A stretch of 64,000 nucleotides of DNA from Marilutibacter spongiae (GCF_014145325.1 NZ_JACHTF010000012.1:54678-118677), one strand, 5' to 3'. Numbered from the stretch's first letter, positions 8,503 to 18,018 are shown. The notes: generated by a model not told the origin, from the letters alone. A program made the numbers and translations.

Positions 8503-10053
8503 ATGGATGGCAACCGCCACGCATTCCCGCGCCCCCGCCTGCACACCCTCCTCGCTTTGCTGTTGGTCGCCTGCCTGCCGGCCGCGGCCGGAACCAAGGT
8601 CGACAAGGCGTCCACCGATCTCGCCGTGCAATCGCTCTCGCCCGGATCGGCGCTGGAGCAACGCATCGAGCAGGCACGCGCGCTTGCGGGCGCGGACGAT
8701 GGCGAAGCCGCCGACCTGGCACTGACCGGGATACTCGCCGACCCGGGTTTCGAGGCCCTGCCGGCGGAAACGCGGGGCGCGACGCTGTCGCTCGCATGCT
8801 GGACCGCCGCGCGCGAGCAGCGCCTGGAAGACGCGCGTGCGCTGTGCGGGCGCGCGGTCGCCTTCGAGCCCGGCGATCGGTGGGACTGGTACCGGCTCGC
8901 CATGCTCGAGTCCCACCTCGAGCAACCCGAAGCCGCCGCACGCCACTTCATCGAACTGGTGCAACGCTGGCCGGAGACGCTGGACGAGATCGAGGAGAGC
9001 GACATCCACCGCCTCCGCCTCGCCTTGCCCGCCGATGCGCCCGAACGCCTGGCCCTGGCCCAGGCCCTGTTCGACGCCAACTGGCGAAGCCCCTACGGGG
9101 GCGACAGTGCGGTGTGGTACGACCTGGCCCTCGCGCGGGTCGAGCGCGGCGAGCGCGAGCGCGCGCGCCAAGCCCTGCGCCGGGTCAGCAGCCCGAGCGA
9201 CCTGGTCCGGATACGCAGCGACCGCCGCTTCGATGGCCTGTTCGACCGCAATGCGACCTCGCTCGACGTCGACAACGCCGTCCGGCTGCAGGTCGAGCGC
9301 CTGCAGCGCGCGGCCGATGTCGCCCCGGACTCGATCCAGGCGCAGGTCCAGCTCACCTACGGACTGCTGATGACCGGTCGCTACGACGAGACCAACGCGG
9401 TCGCCACCCGGGTACTCGATCGCGTGGCGCAGGCGCCCGACGACCGGTTCGACGATGCCGACGAGGCGATCTGGCTGCTCAACAACCGGGCCATGGCCCT
9501 GAGCCACCTCGGCCGCGCCGCCGAAGCCGAGGCGGACATGCAACGGGCCAGCGGCATGGACGAAGCAGGCCAGGCGAACGTCAGCCAGCGCCTCAACCTG
9601 GGCGACTACTACTGCAGCCTGCAGCGGCCCGACGACGCCGAGCGCGCGATCGACGCGGTGGGCGCAATGAGCGGCTACGGCGAGATGGTCCTTCGCAAGA
9701 TCCGGCATTGCATCGCCACGCAGCGAGGCGACGCCACGGCCGCGGGCGAGGCCCTGGACTACCTCCGCGAGCACGACGCGGACGCGGTCCAACAGCTGCT
9801 GGAAGCGCTGCTGCGGGATGCACGCATCGACGAGGCCGCGGCGCTCGTGCGCCGCCATCTGGCCGACCCGGCCCTGCGCAGCGACATGCTCTGGTGGCTG
9901 CAGGGCTACGCCGACGCGCCGGTGCTGCCGGGCAACACCGGTCGCGAGGCAGCGCGCGCGACCCTGCTCGACCGCGACGACGTGCGCGCCGCGGTCGAGG
10001 CCGTGGGCCGCATCGAGCGTTACGCGTTCACGCCCTCGCCCGACTTCGGCTGA
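8503..10053 (+). CDS. Secreted TPR-containing hypothetical protein
   Basis: A 516-residue protein. A signal peptide (LHTLLALLLVACLPAAAG, about 13-30) is followed by repeated helical hairpins of TPR/Sel1 character: DARALCGRAVAFEPGDRWDWYRLAMLE near 105, ALARVERGERERARQALRRV near 205, and LLNNRAMALSHLGRAAEAEADMQRA near 325. A Cys in the hydrophobic stretch (LLVAC) could make it a lipoprotein, though the +2/+3 context LPAAA is not a good lipobox. It is probably a periplasmic scaffold. No catalytic motif or specific family is recognised. Confidence 0.72.
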   Translation: MDGNRHAFPRPRLHTLLALLLVACLPAAAGTKVDKASTDLAVQSLSPGSALEQRIEQARALAGADDGEAADLALTGILADPGFEALPAETRGATLSLACWTAAREQRLEDARALCGRAVAFEPGDRWDWYRLAMLESHLEQPEAAARHFIELVQRWPETLDEIEESDIHRLRLALPADAPERLALAQALFDANWRSPYGGDSAVWYDLALARVERGERERARQALRRVSSPSDLVRIRSDRRFDGLFDRNATSLDVDNAVRLQVERLQRAADVAPDSIQAQVQLTYGLLMTGRYDETNAVATRVLDRVAQAPDDRFDDADEAIWLLNNRAMALSHLGRAAEAEADMQRASGMDEAGQANVSQRLNLGDYYCSLQRPDDAERAIDAVGAMSGYGEMVLRKIRHCIATQRGDATAAGEALDYLREHDADAVQQLLEALLRDARIDEAAALVRRHLADPALRSDMLWWLQGYADAPVLPGNTGREAARATLLDRDDVRAAVEAVGRIERYAFTPSPDFG

Positions 10054-10068
10054 CGCGGGCGTCGCGCT

Positions 10069-10815
10069 TCAGCGGACGCCGCCTCCGGCATAGAGGTGTT
10101 CGCCGGTCAGCCACTTCGCATCGTCGGAGGCCAGGAACACCGCGATCGACGCGATGTCGTCGGGCTGGCCCAGGCGCCCCAGCGGCGTCTGCGCGACCAC
10201 CTCGGCGGCCATGTCCGAACCGATGATCCCGCCGGCGTGGGTGCCTTCGGTCTCGACCATGCCCGGGTTCAGGGCATTGACGCGGATCCCGCGCGGCCCC
10301 AGTTCCCGCGACAGCACGCCGGTGATGGCGTCCACCGCGCCCTTGGTGGCGGTGTAGACGGCACTGCCGGGTGGCACGATCCGGGTGACGACCGAGCCGA
10401 TGTTGATGATGCTCGCGCCCTCGCCCAGGTGCTTGCCCGCGGCCTGGGTGGTCCACAGCAGGCCGAGCACGTTGACGTCGAACTGGCGGCGGAAATGCGC
10501 CTCGTCGATTTCATCGAGCGCGGCGAATTCGTACACGCCGGAGTTGTTGACGAGGATGTCCAGCCGCCCGAAATGCTCGATGGCCGCCGCGACCAGCGCT
10601 TCCGCGTCCTCGCGCCTGGAGACGTCGCCGCGCACCGCCACCGCCTGGCCACCGGCCTCGGCGATGCGCGCGACGACGGCGTCAGCGCCGGCCTGGCTGG
10701 ATGCGTAGTTGACGACGACCGAGGCACCCGCGGCCGCGAGTGCGGACGCGATGCCGGCGCCAATGCCCTTGGAAGCGCCCGTGACGAGGGCGACCTTGCC
10801 TTTCAGCTTGCTCAT
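10069..10815 (-). CDS. SDR family oxidoreductase, FabG-like
   Basis: A 248-residue classical SDR. It has TGASKGIGAGI at the N-terminus, VVNYASS after strand 2 (a small/polar residue there favours NADPH), NNSGVYEF, an active-site Ser in NIGSVVTR, Tyr/Lys in AVYTATKGAV, PLGRLGQPDDIA and the final LTGEHLYAGGG. The resemblance is to 3-oxoacyl-ACP-reductase-like or glucose dehydrogenase-like SDRs. The frame is open far upstream, but the chosen ATG is the family start. The upstream extension crosses repeat sequence. Confidence 0.9.
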   Translation of the reverse strand: MSKLKGKVALVTGASKGIGAGIASALAAAGASVVVNYASSQAGADAVVARIAEAGGQAVAVRGDVSRREDAEALVAAAIEHFGRLDILVNNSGVYEFAALDEIDEAHFRRQFDVNVLGLLWTTQAAGKHLGEGASIINIGSVVTRIVPPGSAVYTATKGAVDAITGVLSRELGPRGIRVNALNPGMVETEGTHAGGIIGSDMAAEVVAQTPLGRLGQPDDIASIAVFLASDDAKWLTGEHLYAGGGVR

Positions 10816-11282
10816 GGAAAATGTCCTGTTCGTGGGGAAGAACGGAGGCCAGGGCCTCCCGGCGGCCACGCCAACGCGCGCCGCTTCCCACGACATGCGA
10901 ACGCCGCCGCAGGCGCGAAAGTGTCGAAACCGGGAATGAGCATCCCGCCGATGGGCGGGTAGCGCCGCAGGCCGGCAGGCGCCGCAGGGTCGATGGAGCC
11001 CAGGTCGACACCCATCCATACACGCCGCGCACGTCGCACCCGCGAGGGGCTTTGCTTCGCGCCCTCCTGCGAGCCTGCGCTGGGTCGGCGACGAAATGGA
11101 CGCGCCCAGGGATTGCGAAGGCAGGCGGGGTTCCAAGGCAAAGGCAAAGGCAAAGGCTGGATCCCAGCGTTCGCTGGGATGACGCCTTGGGCGTTCCGTC
11201 CCTTGCGCATCACCCTCCATCCTCCACGCACCAAGAATCACCCATCACGAACTACGAATCGCCAATCACCCATCACGTCCCG
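10816..11282. other. Intergenic region with a family D palindrome and small repeats
   Basis: No credible gene. It contains a short AAGGCA tandem repeat (about 11135-11158) running into a family D palindrome (11152-11184, CCCAGCGTTCGCTGGGATGA). An AT-richer run of CACCCATCACGAACTACGAATC-like low-complexity sequence lies at about 11217-11280, just before the M64 peptidase stop codon. Confidence 0.7.
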
Positions 11283-12698
11283 CTAGCGGCTGTACATGTC
11301 GATCACCACCTCGATCGCGCCCTGGCAGACCTGGCAGAACGCATCGGTGCGCGTGAACATCAGGCAGTTCAGCTGGGGGCGGTAGTAACCGGTCGCCGAA
11401 TAGTTGCCACCCTGGAACGCACCCACGGCGTCGCGATGCGCGGCCTGGGCGAACAGCGTCTCGATGTGGCGCTGCTCTTCGTGGAACAGGGCGCTCATCT
11501 CCGCCTCGGGCCGGCGCTCCTCGCGCAAGCGCTTGCGGCGCGCCTGGATGCCGCGCTCGTAGTCTTCGTAGGCCTCCTTCGGCCAGGGTGTCGGCACCGG
11601 CGTCGCCGGCGTGACCTGCGAGAGCCATTTGACCCGCTCGGGATCGAGCAGCGCGGTCACGTTCGGCTCCCACGGCTCCACGCGCGGGTGGTCGGCCGCA
11701 CCGTAGGCGACGGGCGAGGTGTAGTACTCGTCGGCGAGCGCGGCGAAGTGGTGGCCGAACTCATGCACGAAGACGTAGTCGCGCCAGTCGTTGCCGGCGG
11801 CCACCGTGCTGAACTGGCCGAAGATGCCACCGCCGCCGTAGGTGTCGCCATTGACCATGATCTCGACGAAATCGTATGGCGCGTACTGGGCGAGGTCGCG
11901 GAAGGCGCGATTGTCGAGCGTGAGGATGTAGCGCTCGCTGCCGAAGATGTCGTAACGCGCGCCCGTCGCCGACGCGCGGTGGATGCCGGTCGAAGGACGG
12001 CTCACGCCGGACTCGGGCACCGGCACGGCCAGCGCCCAGACGTTGAAGTCGGCGGCACGTTCCTTGAACGGGGAGACGCTGAAGAGCGTGTCGGCCAGCT
12101 CGCGGGCCCGCGCCTCGAAGGCGTCCATCTCGTCCGCGGTGTAGCCGTCGCCCAACAGCAACAGGTCGACCTTGTCGGCCGGCGCGCCGTTGCGGCGGAT
12201 CGCGATCGGCATGCCCACCGGCCAGCGGTCGGCCATGGCGGTCGGACCGCGCTCGACGTCGAGCGCGGCGGGATCGATGGTGACCGACCACGACGGCACG
12301 AAGCGGTTGTCGCCATCGCGGCCGAAGACGGTCAGCTCCACCGGGGCGTCGGGCATCGGGAAGCGCAGCGATTCCTGGAAACTGCGCTGCATCGCCTTCG
12401 CTTCGCCGGTCGTCCGCCATTCGCCGAACACCGTGCTGTAGCCGCGCGAGTACAGGAGCTCACCGGTCGCCGCGTCGGCGACCTCGAACTTCTGGCTGCC
12501 GAGGTTGCTGCCGTCGATCGGGTGCGCGGGATTGCCCGGCCAGGGCAACGGCTCCCCGACCACGCGCTCGAGGGCGTAGCGCTCGACGTGCGCATCCCCG
12601 GCATGCTGGATGTCGACGCGCAGCGTCGGCGGCGTGGCCCGGACAGGTCCGGCCGCGGATGCGAGGGCAAGGGCGAGAAGCAGGGCGCGAGCGAACAT
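11283..12698 (-). CDS. M64 family metallopeptidase (IgA peptidase-like)
   Basis: A 471-residue secreted zinc peptidase. The signal peptide ends at about residue 21 (PVRA). An N-terminal beta domain (about 25-145) precedes the catalytic domain. Zinc motif HEFGHHFAALADE is at 312-324, with LLGDGYTADEMDAF near 180 marking the M64 domain start. Cys residues in LNCLMF and FCQVCQGAIE near the end may form disulphides. Family members are extracellular or periplasmic proteases; the substrate here is unknown. The gene stands alone, 63 bp downstream of the nat-like gene start region. Confidence 0.9.
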   Translation of the reverse strand: MFARALLLALALASAAGPVRATPPTLRVDIQHAGDAHVERYALERVVGEPLPWPGNPAHPIDGSNLGSQKFEVADAATGELLYSRGYSTVFGEWRTTGEAKAMQRSFQESLRFPMPDAPVELTVFGRDGDNRFVPSWSVTIDPAALDVERGPTAMADRWPVGMPIAIRRNGAPADKVDLLLLGDGYTADEMDAFEARARELADTLFSVSPFKERAADFNVWALAVPVPESGVSRPSTGIHRASATGARYDIFGSERYILTLDNRAFRDLAQYAPYDFVEIMVNGDTYGGGGIFGQFSTVAAGNDWRDYVFVHEFGHHFAALADEYYTSPVAYGAADHPRVEPWEPNVTALLDPERVKWLSQVTPATPVPTPWPKEAYEDYERGIQARRKRLREERRPEAEMSALFHEEQRHIETLFAQAAHRDAVGAFQGGNYSATGYYRPQLNCLMFTRTDAFCQVCQGAIEVVIDMYSR

Positions 12699-12761
12699 CG
12701 GGGTCTCCCGGCAACGTGCGCGGCCATCATCGGCGATGGCCGCGCGCTTGCAAACCCGGGC

Positions 12762-13604
12762 TCAGGCGACTTCCGCCGCCGCGTCCGCGGCCAGCCGCGC
12801 CTGGATGGCGCCGCGCAGGGCCGCGTCGTCGGGCACGCGAAGGCCGAACACTTCGCGCAACGCAGCCACGACCGCATCCGCGTCGGCAAGCAGGCAGCTC
12901 GTGCTCGGCTGGCCAAGGCGGTGGTGGGTGAGGCGACCCCCTTGCAGGGTCCTGCGCTCGCCCGGTCCGGTGCGCGCGACGCGCAGCTGGCCGGCGAAGC
13001 CTGAGGCCGGATGGGTGGACACGTACCAGTTGGCGACGTCCAGGTCGACCGGCGCCTGCGCCTGGCGGTCGAACACGTAGAGCGGTCGCCATGCCTCGAG
13101 CACGCAGGCATCCACGGCCAGGCAGCCGTCGCGTTCGACGACGCGGTAGTCCTCGTGCGGGGTCTGCTGCGGCCTCGGGTCGCCCAGGCGCAGCGGTGCG
13201 GTCGGCACCATGCCGCCGAAGCCGACGTCGACCATGTAGTCCACGTCGTCCAGGCGCACTTCGAGCAGCATGTGGCTGCGCGGCGGGGCCGCGTCGTCGC
13301 TGCGCCCCATCACCACCCGGGCGGTCAGCGCGCGCGCCTGGAAGCCCAGTCGCTGCAACAAGGCCAGGAACAGGCTGTTGAGTTCGAAGCAGTAGCCGCC
13401 GCGCCCCCCGTGCAGCAGCTTGCGCTGAAGCGCGGGCAGGTCGATGGGCACCGGCGCGTGCAGCAGGGTCGCGATCGTCTCGAAGGGAAAGGCCTGGGTA
13501 TGCCGCAGCTGCAGCGTGCGCAGGGCGTCCAGGGTGGGCGGCGGCGGGGCGGCGAAGCCCAGCCGGGACAGGTAGGCGTCGAGGTCGAGCGGGGCGTCGG
13601 GCAT
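12762..13604 (-). CDS. nat: Arylamine N-acetyltransferase
   Basis: A 280-residue NAT that transfers acetyl groups from acetyl-CoA to arylamines, hydrazines or arylhydroxylamines in the cytosol. The full catalytic triad is visible: Cys72 in RGGYCFELN, His111 in RSHMLLEV and Asp126 in YMVDVGFGG. QAFPFETI near 38 and the family length also fit. It is on the same strand as the M64 gene, with 63 bp between them. Confidence 0.93.
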   Translation of the reverse strand: MPDAPLDLDAYLSRLGFAAPPPPTLDALRTLQLRHTQAFPFETIATLLHAPVPIDLPALQRKLLHGGRGGYCFELNSLFLALLQRLGFQARALTARVVMGRSDDAAPPRSHMLLEVRLDDVDYMVDVGFGGMVPTAPLRLGDPRPQQTPHEDYRVVERDGCLAVDACVLEAWRPLYVFDRQAQAPVDLDVANWYVSTHPASGFAGQLRVARTGPGERRTLQGGRLTHHRLGQPSTSCLLADADAVVAALREVFGLRVPDDAALRGAIQARLAADAAAEVA

Positions 13605-13699
13605 GGCGACAGGGCTTCGGGGAGGGCGCCCTAGCCTGCGCCCTCAAGCACGCTTGAGGTCAAGGGCCATTCGCACCGCATCGCCCCGGGCCACGCGCC

Positions 13700-14839
13700 C
13701 TACTCCACCGTGCGCCACCACGCCGTCGTCGGCTGCGGCGCGGCCAGGTCCAGGCGCTCGCCCATGCCCGGGGTGGCCAGGGCGATGCCGCGCGCGGCGC
13801 CCAGCGCCGAGATCTGCTCGAAGGGATCCTGCCAGGCATGCATCGCCAGGTCGAAGGTGCCGTTGTGCACCGGCATCAGCCAGCGGCCGCGCAGGTCTTC
13901 GTGGGCCTGCACGGTCTGCGCCGGCTGCATGTGCACGTAGGGCCACTGCGGGTCGTACGCGCCGGTCTCGAGCAGGGTCACGTCGAAGGGACCGAAGCGC
14001 CGGCCAATCTCGCGGATGCCGTCGAAGTAGCCGGTGTCGCCGCTGAAGAACAGGCGCAGGCCGGGCGCGCCCTCGGGTTCGTCGATGATCGTCCACGAGG
14101 CCCAGAGCGTCTTGTTGCCGTCGAACAGGCCGCGGCCGGAGAAGTGCTGGGCGGGCGTGGCGATGATGTGCAGCCCATCCACGCGGGTGCCCTGCCACCA
14201 GTCGAACTGGTGCACTTTCGCGGCCGGCACGCCCCAGGCCACGAGCCGGTCGCCGACGCCCAGCGGCGTGAGGAACATGTCGGCGCGCTCGGCCAGGGCC
14301 ACCACGGTGTCGCGGTCGAGGTGGTCGTAATGGTCGTGGGAGAGGATCACGCCACGCAGCGGCGGCAGGTCCTCCAGTGCGATGGGCGGGGCATGGAAGC
14401 GCTTGGGGCCCATCCACTGCACCGGCGAGGCGCGCTCGGCGAACACCGGGTCGGTGATCCAGAACCCGTCGCGCAGCTTCAGCAGCACGGTCGAGTGCCC
14501 CAGCCGGAACAGGCTGCGATCGGGCGCGGCGAGCAGCTGCGCGCGCGTCAGCGTCGCCACCGGCACCGGCGCGCGGGGCACGGTGGTGTCGGGCTTGTTG
14601 AAGAAGAAGTTCCACATGATGCCCAGCGTCTTGCCCAGTCCCTCGGCCGGGCGCGGCGCCGGATTGCGGAAGCGGCCCTCGGCCGACTGCGGGGAGGCCG
14701 GATAGTCGGCGACGGGACGGTTGGTGCGGGCGGCGGACAACAGGCAGGCACTCACGATGAGGACTCCAAGGGTCAGGACGGTCGCGCCGAGGCGACGCAA
14801 ACGCCGGCGGGCTCGACGGGGGACGGGGGCGGACGGCAT
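13700..14839 (-). CDS. MBL-fold hydrolase, NAPE-PLD/UlaG-like, membrane-anchored
   Basis: A 379-residue metallo-beta-lactamase-fold protein. A basic N-terminus and a hydrophobic segment (about 18-35, ATVLTLGVLIVSACLLSA) anchor or export it. The metal motif SHDHYDHLD follows PLRGVILS, and the later ligand His/Asp sit in IIATPAQHFSGRG and FFSGDTGYFD. This pattern matches the N-acyl-phosphatidylethanolamine phospholipase D-like group of outer-envelope MBL proteins. It is divergent from a TetR regulator across an 87-bp gap with two palindromes, so it is probably that regulator's target. Confidence 0.88.
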   Translation of the reverse strand: MPSAPVPRRARRRLRRLGATVLTLGVLIVSACLLSAARTNRPVADYPASPQSAEGRFRNPAPRPAEGLGKTLGIMWNFFFNKPDTTVPRAPVPVATLTRAQLLAAPDRSLFRLGHSTVLLKLRDGFWITDPVFAERASPVQWMGPKRFHAPPIALEDLPPLRGVILSHDHYDHLDRDTVVALAERADMFLTPLGVGDRLVAWGVPAAKVHQFDWWQGTRVDGLHIIATPAQHFSGRGLFDGNKTLWASWTIIDEPEGAPGLRLFFSGDTGYFDGIREIGRRFGPFDVTLLETGAYDPQWPYVHMQPAQTVQAHEDLRGRWLMPVHNGTFDLAMHAWQDPFEQISALGAARGIALATPGMGERLDLAAPQPTTAWWRTVE

Positions 14840-14862
14840 GGGGGACGGCGGGCTCGAATGGA

Positions 14863-14884
14863 AACTACACAGGGCAGTGTAGTT
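14863..14884. promoter_or_regulatory. Palindromic operator candidate 1 in the MBL/TetR intergenic gap
   Basis: Perfect 8-base inverted repeat AACTACAC / GTGTAGTT with a 6-base spacer, close to the MBL gene start. Confidence 0.6.
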
Positions 14885-14898
14885 CCGGTATTCGAGAA

Positions 14899-14918
14899 AG
14901 TAAACCGATCGGTGTAAA
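14899..14918. promoter_or_regulatory. Palindromic operator candidate 2 before the TetR gene
   Basis: The palindromic core ACCGATCGGT (14904-14913) is flanked by GTAAA and GTAAA, in the style of TetR-family operators with TAAACCGATCGGT half sites. It ends about 9 bases before the regulator ATG, which fits autorepression. Confidence 0.65.
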
Positions 14919-14926
14919 CTAGCCCC

Positions 14927-15550
14927 ATGTCCGCCAAGCCCGCCCCCACGCCCCGCCTGACCGAGCGCAAGCACGCGGCGATCCTGGCCGCGGCGATCGC
15001 CGAGTTCCGCGAGTCGGGCTACGAAGCGACCAGCATGGACCGCATCGCGGCCAGCGCCGGCGTCTCCAAGCGCACGGTCTACAACCACTTCGCCAGCAAG
15101 GAAGAGCTCTTCGCGCGCATCCTGGAGCAGCTCTGGGCACGGGGTACCGAGGGCGTGGACCTCGCCTACCGGCGCGACCGGCCCCTGCGCGGGCAGTTGC
15201 TCGAGCTGGTGAGCCAGAAGCTGCGCCTGCTCGATGATCCCAACTTCACCGACCTGGCGCGCGTCGCCATCGCCGCGGGCGTGCATTCGCCCGAGCGCGC
15301 GCGAGAGATGCTGGCGCGGCTGGGCGACCGCGAGGAAGGCCTGACCACCTGGATCCGCGCCGCCGCCGCCGACGGCGCACTGAAGACCGACGACCCCCTC
15401 TTCGCGTCGATGCAGTTGCAGGGCCTGGTGAAGGGCTTCGCCTTCTGGCCGCAGATCTCCATGGGCCAGCCGCCGCTCAGCCCCGGCCAGCAGAAGCAGG
15501 TCGGCGAGGCCGCGGTGGACATGTTCCTGGCGTACTACGCCCCGCGCTGA
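14927..15550 (+). CDS. TetR/AcrR family transcriptional regulator
   Basis: A 207-residue TetR-type repressor. The N-terminal DNA-binding domain (about 12-60) has ILAAAIAEFRESGYEATSMDRIAASAGVSKRTVYNHF and ASKEELF. The C-terminal ligand domain resembles the AefR/TetR_C_7 group (RVAIAAG, then LARLGDREEGLTTWIRAAAADGAL). It is divergent from the MBL-fold gene. The short shared promoter carries two palindromes, so local autoregulation and control of the hydrolase are likely. The ligand is unknown. Confidence 0.92.
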   Translation: MSAKPAPTPRLTERKHAAILAAAIAEFRESGYEATSMDRIAASAGVSKRTVYNHFASKEELFARILEQLWARGTEGVDLAYRRDRPLRGQLLELVSQKLRLLDDPNFTDLARVAIAAGVHSPERAREMLARLGDREEGLTTWIRAAAADGALKTDDPLFASMQLQGLVKGFAFWPQISMGQPPLSPGQQKQVGEAAVDMFLAYYAPR

Positions 15551-15661
15551 CCCCGTCCCACGACCGATCCGGGCGAACCGGACGTCCGATCCGGCCGGTC
15601 CGGACGACCCCAGGCCCGTCGCACGGGACCCTGCAGGCCCCACCAGGCCAGGACAGGCGCC

Positions 15662-16318
15662 ATGCGACGTTTCATCGGGACAGGTCTCCGCGGTATCGGT
15701 TTCACCTTCTTCGCCCTCACCAGCGTGATGGTCGCGGCCTATGCGTTCGCGTTCCTGAAGGTGCTGCCCTACGAACCACAGAACCCCTTCATGGCCAGCT
15801 TCGCTGTCCAGGGCCTGGTGGTGCCGATGCATTTCTTCGGGGCCGGGCTGGCGCTGCTGCTGGCCCCCGTCCAGGCCAGCGCCTGGGTCCGTCGCCGCTG
15901 GCCGGCCCTGCATCGCACCAGTGGCTGGCTGTATGCCGGCGGCGTCCTGGCCGGTGGCGTGGCCGGGCTGGGCATGGCCTTCCACGCCCAGGGCGGCTGG
16001 GCCTCGGGCGCGGGCTTCCTGCTGCTCGCGGTGACCTGGCTGCTGGTGACCGGCAACGGGATCCGCTTCGCCGTGCTGGGCGACATCGCCCGCCATCGGC
16101 ACTGGATGGTGCACAGCCTGGCGATGACCTTCGGTGCGGTGACCCTGCGGGTGATCCTGTTCGGCGGCACGCTGGTCTTCAAGCTGCCATTGGAGCCGGT
16201 CTACATCTTCGCCGCCTGGACCAGTTGGACCTTCAACATGGCCGTGTGCGAACTGTGGCTGCGCTGGCGCCGTCGCGCGATGCCGCTGCAGGCATCCCGG
16301 CGCGCGCAGCCGGCCTGA
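15662..16318 (+). CDS. DUF2306 domain membrane protein
   Basis: A 218-residue inner-membrane protein with about seven hydrophobic segments. The DUF2306 pattern is visible: FMASFAVQGLVVPMHFFGAGLALLLAPVQ, then RWPALHRTSGWLYAGGVLAGGVAGLGMAF, and RHRHWMVHSLAMTFGAVTLRV. The conserved His residues (PMHFF, LHRTSGW, HRHWMVHS) resemble haem-binding or quinone-reacting membrane proteins, but the function is unknown. It converges on the AraC-type regulator gene. Confidence 0.85.
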   Translation: MRRFIGTGLRGIGFTFFALTSVMVAAYAFAFLKVLPYEPQNPFMASFAVQGLVVPMHFFGAGLALLLAPVQASAWVRRRWPALHRTSGWLYAGGVLAGGVAGLGMAFHAQGGWASGAGFLLLAVTWLLVTGNGIRFAVLGDIARHRHWMVHSLAMTFGAVTLRVILFGGTLVFKLPLEPVYIFAAWTSWTFNMAVCELWLRWRRRAMPLQASRRAQPA

Positions 16319-16330
16319 AGCGCCTCCGTG

Positions 16331-17464
16331 TCAGGCCGCCGCCTGGCGCGCACGCCAGGCGCTTGGCGTGTGGCCGGTCTCGCGCTTGAACGCCGAATTG
16401 AACGTCGATTTGGACGTGAAACCGCAGGCGTAGGCGATGTCGAGGATGGTGCGCGTGTCCGACGCGTCCGCCAGGCAGCGGCAGGCCGCGGCGATCCGCT
16501 GGCGGTTGATGTAGTCCCAGAACGTGCAGCCGAAACCGCGATTGATCGCCGCCGAGACCAGGTATTCGGGATAGCCGCTTCGCCGGGCGACCTGGGCGAT
16601 CGTCAGCGCCGGTGCCAGGTACATCGCCTCGTCCTCCATCAGGCCGGCCAGCCGCGCTTGCACCTCGGGCAGGCGCGCGTCCTCGTCCTGGGCCGGCGGG
16701 GCCGCCGGTGGATCGGGCGGGACCTCGCGCGGCGCGCCCGGCTCGGCGGTGTCGTCCCCGGCGACCGTCGCCTGCATCAGGCCCAGGTAGCCGAGCACGC
16801 AGGCCCAGACGGCCACGGCGCCGTAGATCGTGAAGTATCCGATGCCGGCGGGACGCACGTAGTCGTGGACGACGGCAATGCCCCAGATCAGCACCTGCCC
16901 CATCGCCATCGCCATCACCCAGTGCAGCGACACGCGGTCGGCGTCCGAGCGCCGCTCGCGCACCTCGCGGCGGAAGCGGAGCACGCGCCAGACCGCCGCG
17001 GCGACATAGCTCAGGCTCCAGGCATAAAGGAACGGGCTGTACCACGGTACCGGCGGCGGAAACGCGCCGGCCAGCCAGGCCTGCATGTTGGCCAGGTTCG
17101 TGTCCGGCGCGGCCAACAGCGCCGGCAGGCCCACCGCGAACGCGACGGCGAAGCCGGACAGGTGGACGCCATCGAGCCACGCCAGCCGCCGCGCCGTGGT
17201 CAACGTGCGCACGTAGAGATAGAAGAAGCTGCCGTAGAGGAACGGGAAGACCCCGACGAACAACAACACGCGGAACAGGCCCGGCGCCGGCGCGGCAAGG
17301 AACGCCGCCTTGACGCCCAGGTCCAACCCCACCAGCCCGAGCCACGCCGCCAGCACGCGGTTCGCCGCCCGGTTCACCGGCCGCCGCCACAAGGCCAGCG
17401 CCAGGAGTACCGCCTGCGCACCGCCGATGGCGAAGATCACGACCCAGTGGCCGACCCCTCCCAT
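16331..17464 (-). CDS. AraC family regulator with a multi-helix membrane N-terminus
   Basis: A 377-residue protein. The N-terminal half (about 5-235) has seven hydrophobic helices. A Pro/Asp linker (about 240-265) leads to a C-terminal AraC helix-turn-helix domain (about 275-375) with IAQVARRSGYPEYLVSAAINRGFG and ILDIAYACGFTSKSTFNSAFKRETGHTPSAWR. This is the membrane-sensor AraC architecture. GGGAGGGG six bases before this ATG decides the start over one 21 bases upstream. The signal and targets are unknown; the neighbouring DUF2306 gene is a possible partner. Confidence 0.88.
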   Translation of the reverse strand: MGGVGHWVVIFAIGGAQAVLLALALWRRPVNRAANRVLAAWLGLVGLDLGVKAAFLAAPAPGLFRVLLFVGVFPFLYGSFFYLYVRTLTTARRLAWLDGVHLSGFAVAFAVGLPALLAAPDTNLANMQAWLAGAFPPPVPWYSPFLYAWSLSYVAAAVWRVLRFRREVRERRSDADRVSLHWVMAMAMGQVLIWGIAVVHDYVRPAGIGYFTIYGAVAVWACVLGYLGLMQATVAGDDTAEPGAPREVPPDPPAAPPAQDEDARLPEVQARLAGLMEDEAMYLAPALTIAQVARRSGYPEYLVSAAINRGFGCTFWDYINRQRIAAACRCLADASDTRTILDIAYACGFTSKSTFNSAFKRETGHTPSAWRARQAAA

Positions 17465-17748
17465 GTTCGCCCCTCCCGTTCCCATCGCGCCGGATTATGT
17501 CAGGCCGCGGCCGCACGCCCCAAGGTGGATCGCGGCGAAGTCGATAGCCACGATCGCTCAAGCCCGCGTCTGACGATGGCTTGGGTGCGCGCAACACACC
17601 GCACGGATCACGACTCCCCAATCACGACCCCACCCACCGCCATCGCTCAGGTACACGACCCGCGTTGGCCGCGTTCGGCAAGCCGGCGCGTTGGACCGAA
17701 TGAGCCCGGTATCCCCCGGAGCTTCTTCGCAGCCGACACGAGGCGCCC

Positions 17749-18018
17749 ATGAACCTGATCTACGCGCGCAGCGCCGCCACGGCCAGCGCCTTCGCCCGCG
17801 ACGAGGCATTGATGCCCGGCGACTGGAAATGGATCCAGGACGCCGACACCATCCGCCAATACCCGCGCGCGCACATATTCAAGCTGCCCCGCTGGCAGGA
17901 GAACCCGCATCGCGAATGGATCGACGCCGCCATGCAGCGCGCGGCCGATGCGCACCGCCTGGGCATGCTGACCGACCTCGAGAAGGGCAACGACACCCTG
18001 GGCATATCGGGCGCCTGA
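17749..18018 (+). CDS. Hypothetical protein, 89 residues
   Basis: A small soluble protein with no signal peptide and no recognised domain. It is rich in Trp/Arg (DWKWIQDADTIRQYPRAHIFKLPRWQENPHREWID) and ends with a helical part (AAMQRAADAHRLGMLTDLEKGND). The composition and codon use look coding, but there is no family assignment. A 284-bp gap with CGACTCCCCAATCACGAC-type low-complexity sequence precedes it. Confidence 0.55.
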   Translation: MNLIYARSAATASAFARDEALMPGDWKWIQDADTIRQYPRAHIFKLPRWQENPHREWIDAAMQRAADAHRLGMLTDLEKGNDTLGISGA

